Shown here: piece by piece, positions 5,201 to 6,141 of the stretch
How the letters are laid out: every line of letters starts with the position of its first letter
Numbering within the stretch: position 1 is the first letter of the stretch
Notes under the pieces: model-generated
The model's database searches: none
What the model saw: only the letters and a program-made list of their open reading frames with translations
Told to the model about the DNA's origin: nothing
NCBI GenBank assembly: GCA_030831135.1
Contig: JAURLR010000076.1
Location: 1-6,141, forward strand
Source of the DNA: Alphaproteobacteria bacterium
GTDB lineage: Bacteria; Pseudomonadota; Alphaproteobacteria; UBA6615
Reading direction: 5' to 3'
DNA length: 6,141 nucleotides
Made by a program: the position numbers and the translations under genes

Positions 5201-6141
5201 ATGACCGTCAACCTGCTGGCCCATGAAACCAGCCCCTATCTTCTGCAACACGCAGACAATCCCGTCCACTGGTATCCCTGGGGCGACGCGGCTCTTTCAC
5301 AGGCCCGCGAGACGAAGAAACCGATCCTGCTCTCTATTGGTTATGCGGCCTGCCATTGGTGCCATGTGATGGCCCATGAAAGTTTTGAGGACCCCGAGAC
5401 GGCTGCGGTGATGAACCGGTTGTTCATCAACATCAAGGTGGACCGGGAAGAGCGGCCCGATCTCGATGCGATCTATCAGGCCGCGCTTTCCCTGATGGGC
5501 GAACAGGGTGGCTGGCCACTCACCATGTTCTGCACCCCTGACGGCGAGCCGTTTTGGGGCGGAACCTACTTCCCGCCGCGCGCCGGGTTCGGGCGCCCAG
5601 GCTTCCCCGACCTGCTCGAACATATCGACCGGATCTACCGGACCGAGCAGGACAAGGTGCAACTCAACACCACTGGCATCGTGGATGCGATCAACGAAAT
5701 GGCGCAGACCCGGCCCGGTGACATTCCCCCACCCCGGATGATTGCCGCCATCGCCAAGGCGCTGGCCGAGGAGGTAGATCGCGACCATGGCGGTTTCGGT
5801 ACTGCGCCCAAATTCCCGCAATGCGCCGTGTTGAAGCTCATGTGGGCCCATGGTGATGCCAATGCGCGCGAGGCTGTCACACTGACCTTGAACCACATGG
5901 CACAGGGCGGCATCTACGACCACCTTGGTGGCGGGTTCGCGCGCTATTCGACGGACCCGGCCTGGCTCGCGCCGCATTTCGAAAAGATGCTCTATGACAA
6001 TGCGCAGTTTGTGGCGCTTTACACCACGGCGTGGCGAGCCACCGCCGATCCGCTCTATGCCGACCGTGTAACCGAAACCATCACCTGGCTGTTGCGCGAG
6101 ATGACCCATCCCGATGGCGGGTTCTATTCCACCCTTGATGC
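5201..6141 (+). CDS. DUF255/YyaL-type thioredoxin-fold protein (partial, C-terminus off the right edge)
   Basis: This is the first 313 codons of a protein of the family that includes bacterial YyaL and animal SPATA20 (SSP411), usually near 650-700 residues. The N-terminal thioredoxin-like domain opens with [24 protein letters not shown] and has a CxxC motif, CHWC at 51-54, in the family's [11 protein letters not shown] block. [11 protein letters not shown] (79-89), GGWPLTMF (103-110) and GGTYFPP (120-126) follow. [10 protein letters not shown] (197-206), [11 protein letters not shown] (236-246) and HFEKMLYDN (259-267) begin the six-hairpin (alpha/alpha)6 glycosidase-like domain. The biochemical role of the family is not settled; redox and sugar-related roles have been proposed. 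No signal peptide is seen, so it is probably cytoplasmic. The ATG at 5201 matches the family N-terminus, although no Shine-Dalgarno is visible. It is divergent from the mnmE operon and probably unrelated in function. Confidence 0.93.
   Translation, partial: MTVNLLAHETSPYLLQHADNPVHWYPWGDAALSQARETKKPILLSIGYAACHWCHVMAHESFEDPETAAVMNRLFINIKVDREERPDLDAIYQAALSLMGEQGGWPLTMFCTPDGEPFWGGTYFPPRAGFGRPGFPDLLEHIDRIYRTEQDKVQLNTTGIVDAINEMAQTRPGDIPPPRMIAAIAKALAEEVDRDHGGFGTAPKFPQCAVLKLMWAHGDANAREAVTLTLNHMAQGGIYDHLGGGFARYSTDPAWLAPHFEKMLYDNAQFVALYTTAWRATADPLYADRVTETITWLLREMTHPDGGFYSTLD

Noticed and set aside
5297..6109. Minus-strand open frame (270 codons) opposite the DUF255 gene
   Set aside because: The plus-strand reading has the CHWC and other family motifs throughout. 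The antisense frame is a codon-bias shadow.

Overview
The window is a GC-rich piece of an alphaproteobacterial chromosome. It carries the conserved origin-proximal block mnmE-mnmG-rsmG-parA, all on the minus strand. This gene order, a DUF6489-type small protein and the form of the ParA and MnmE sequences fit Alphaproteobacteria. A Maricaulales/Hyphomonadaceae-like or related marine lineage is plausible, but the genus cannot be named from this window. Two perfect 16-bp parS sites (TGTTTCACGTGAAACA) show directly that this is a chromosome-partitioning centromere region.

Layout in the direction of transcription, from right to left: a DUF6489-like small gene (5074-4793) follows a strong Shine-Dalgarno and a candidate promoter in the 126-bp divergent gap. 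Next are mnmE (4769-3432), a 76-bp gap, mnmG (3355-1469), a 52-bp gap, rsmG (1416-790), and parA (GTG start at 800, overlapping rsmG by 11 bp), which runs off the left edge. One parS lies in the mnmE-mnmG gap and the other inside the rsmG codons. On the plus strand a DUF255/YyaL-type thioredoxin-fold gene starts at 5201 and runs off the right edge.

The products work in two areas. MnmE and MnmG together make the cmnm5/nm5-type modification of the wobble uridine in tRNA, and RsmG methylates 16S rRNA, so three genes tune translation. ParA, with ParB (not visible; expected just beyond the left edge) and the parS sites, segregates the replicated origin.

The less ordinary observations are a near-consensus promoter placed so that mnmG would have an almost leaderless mRNA, immediately beside a parS. 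There are also two long perfect palindromes (18 and 16 bp) in the first 160 bp of mnmE, a 12-bp palindromic core shared by mnmE and mnmG, an N-terminally extended ParA, and an inverted repeat over the candidate promoter in the divergent gap. No mobile element, CRISPR, tRNA or rRNA gene was seen. This is mainly a conserved housekeeping locus, and I do not see a clearly new system in it.
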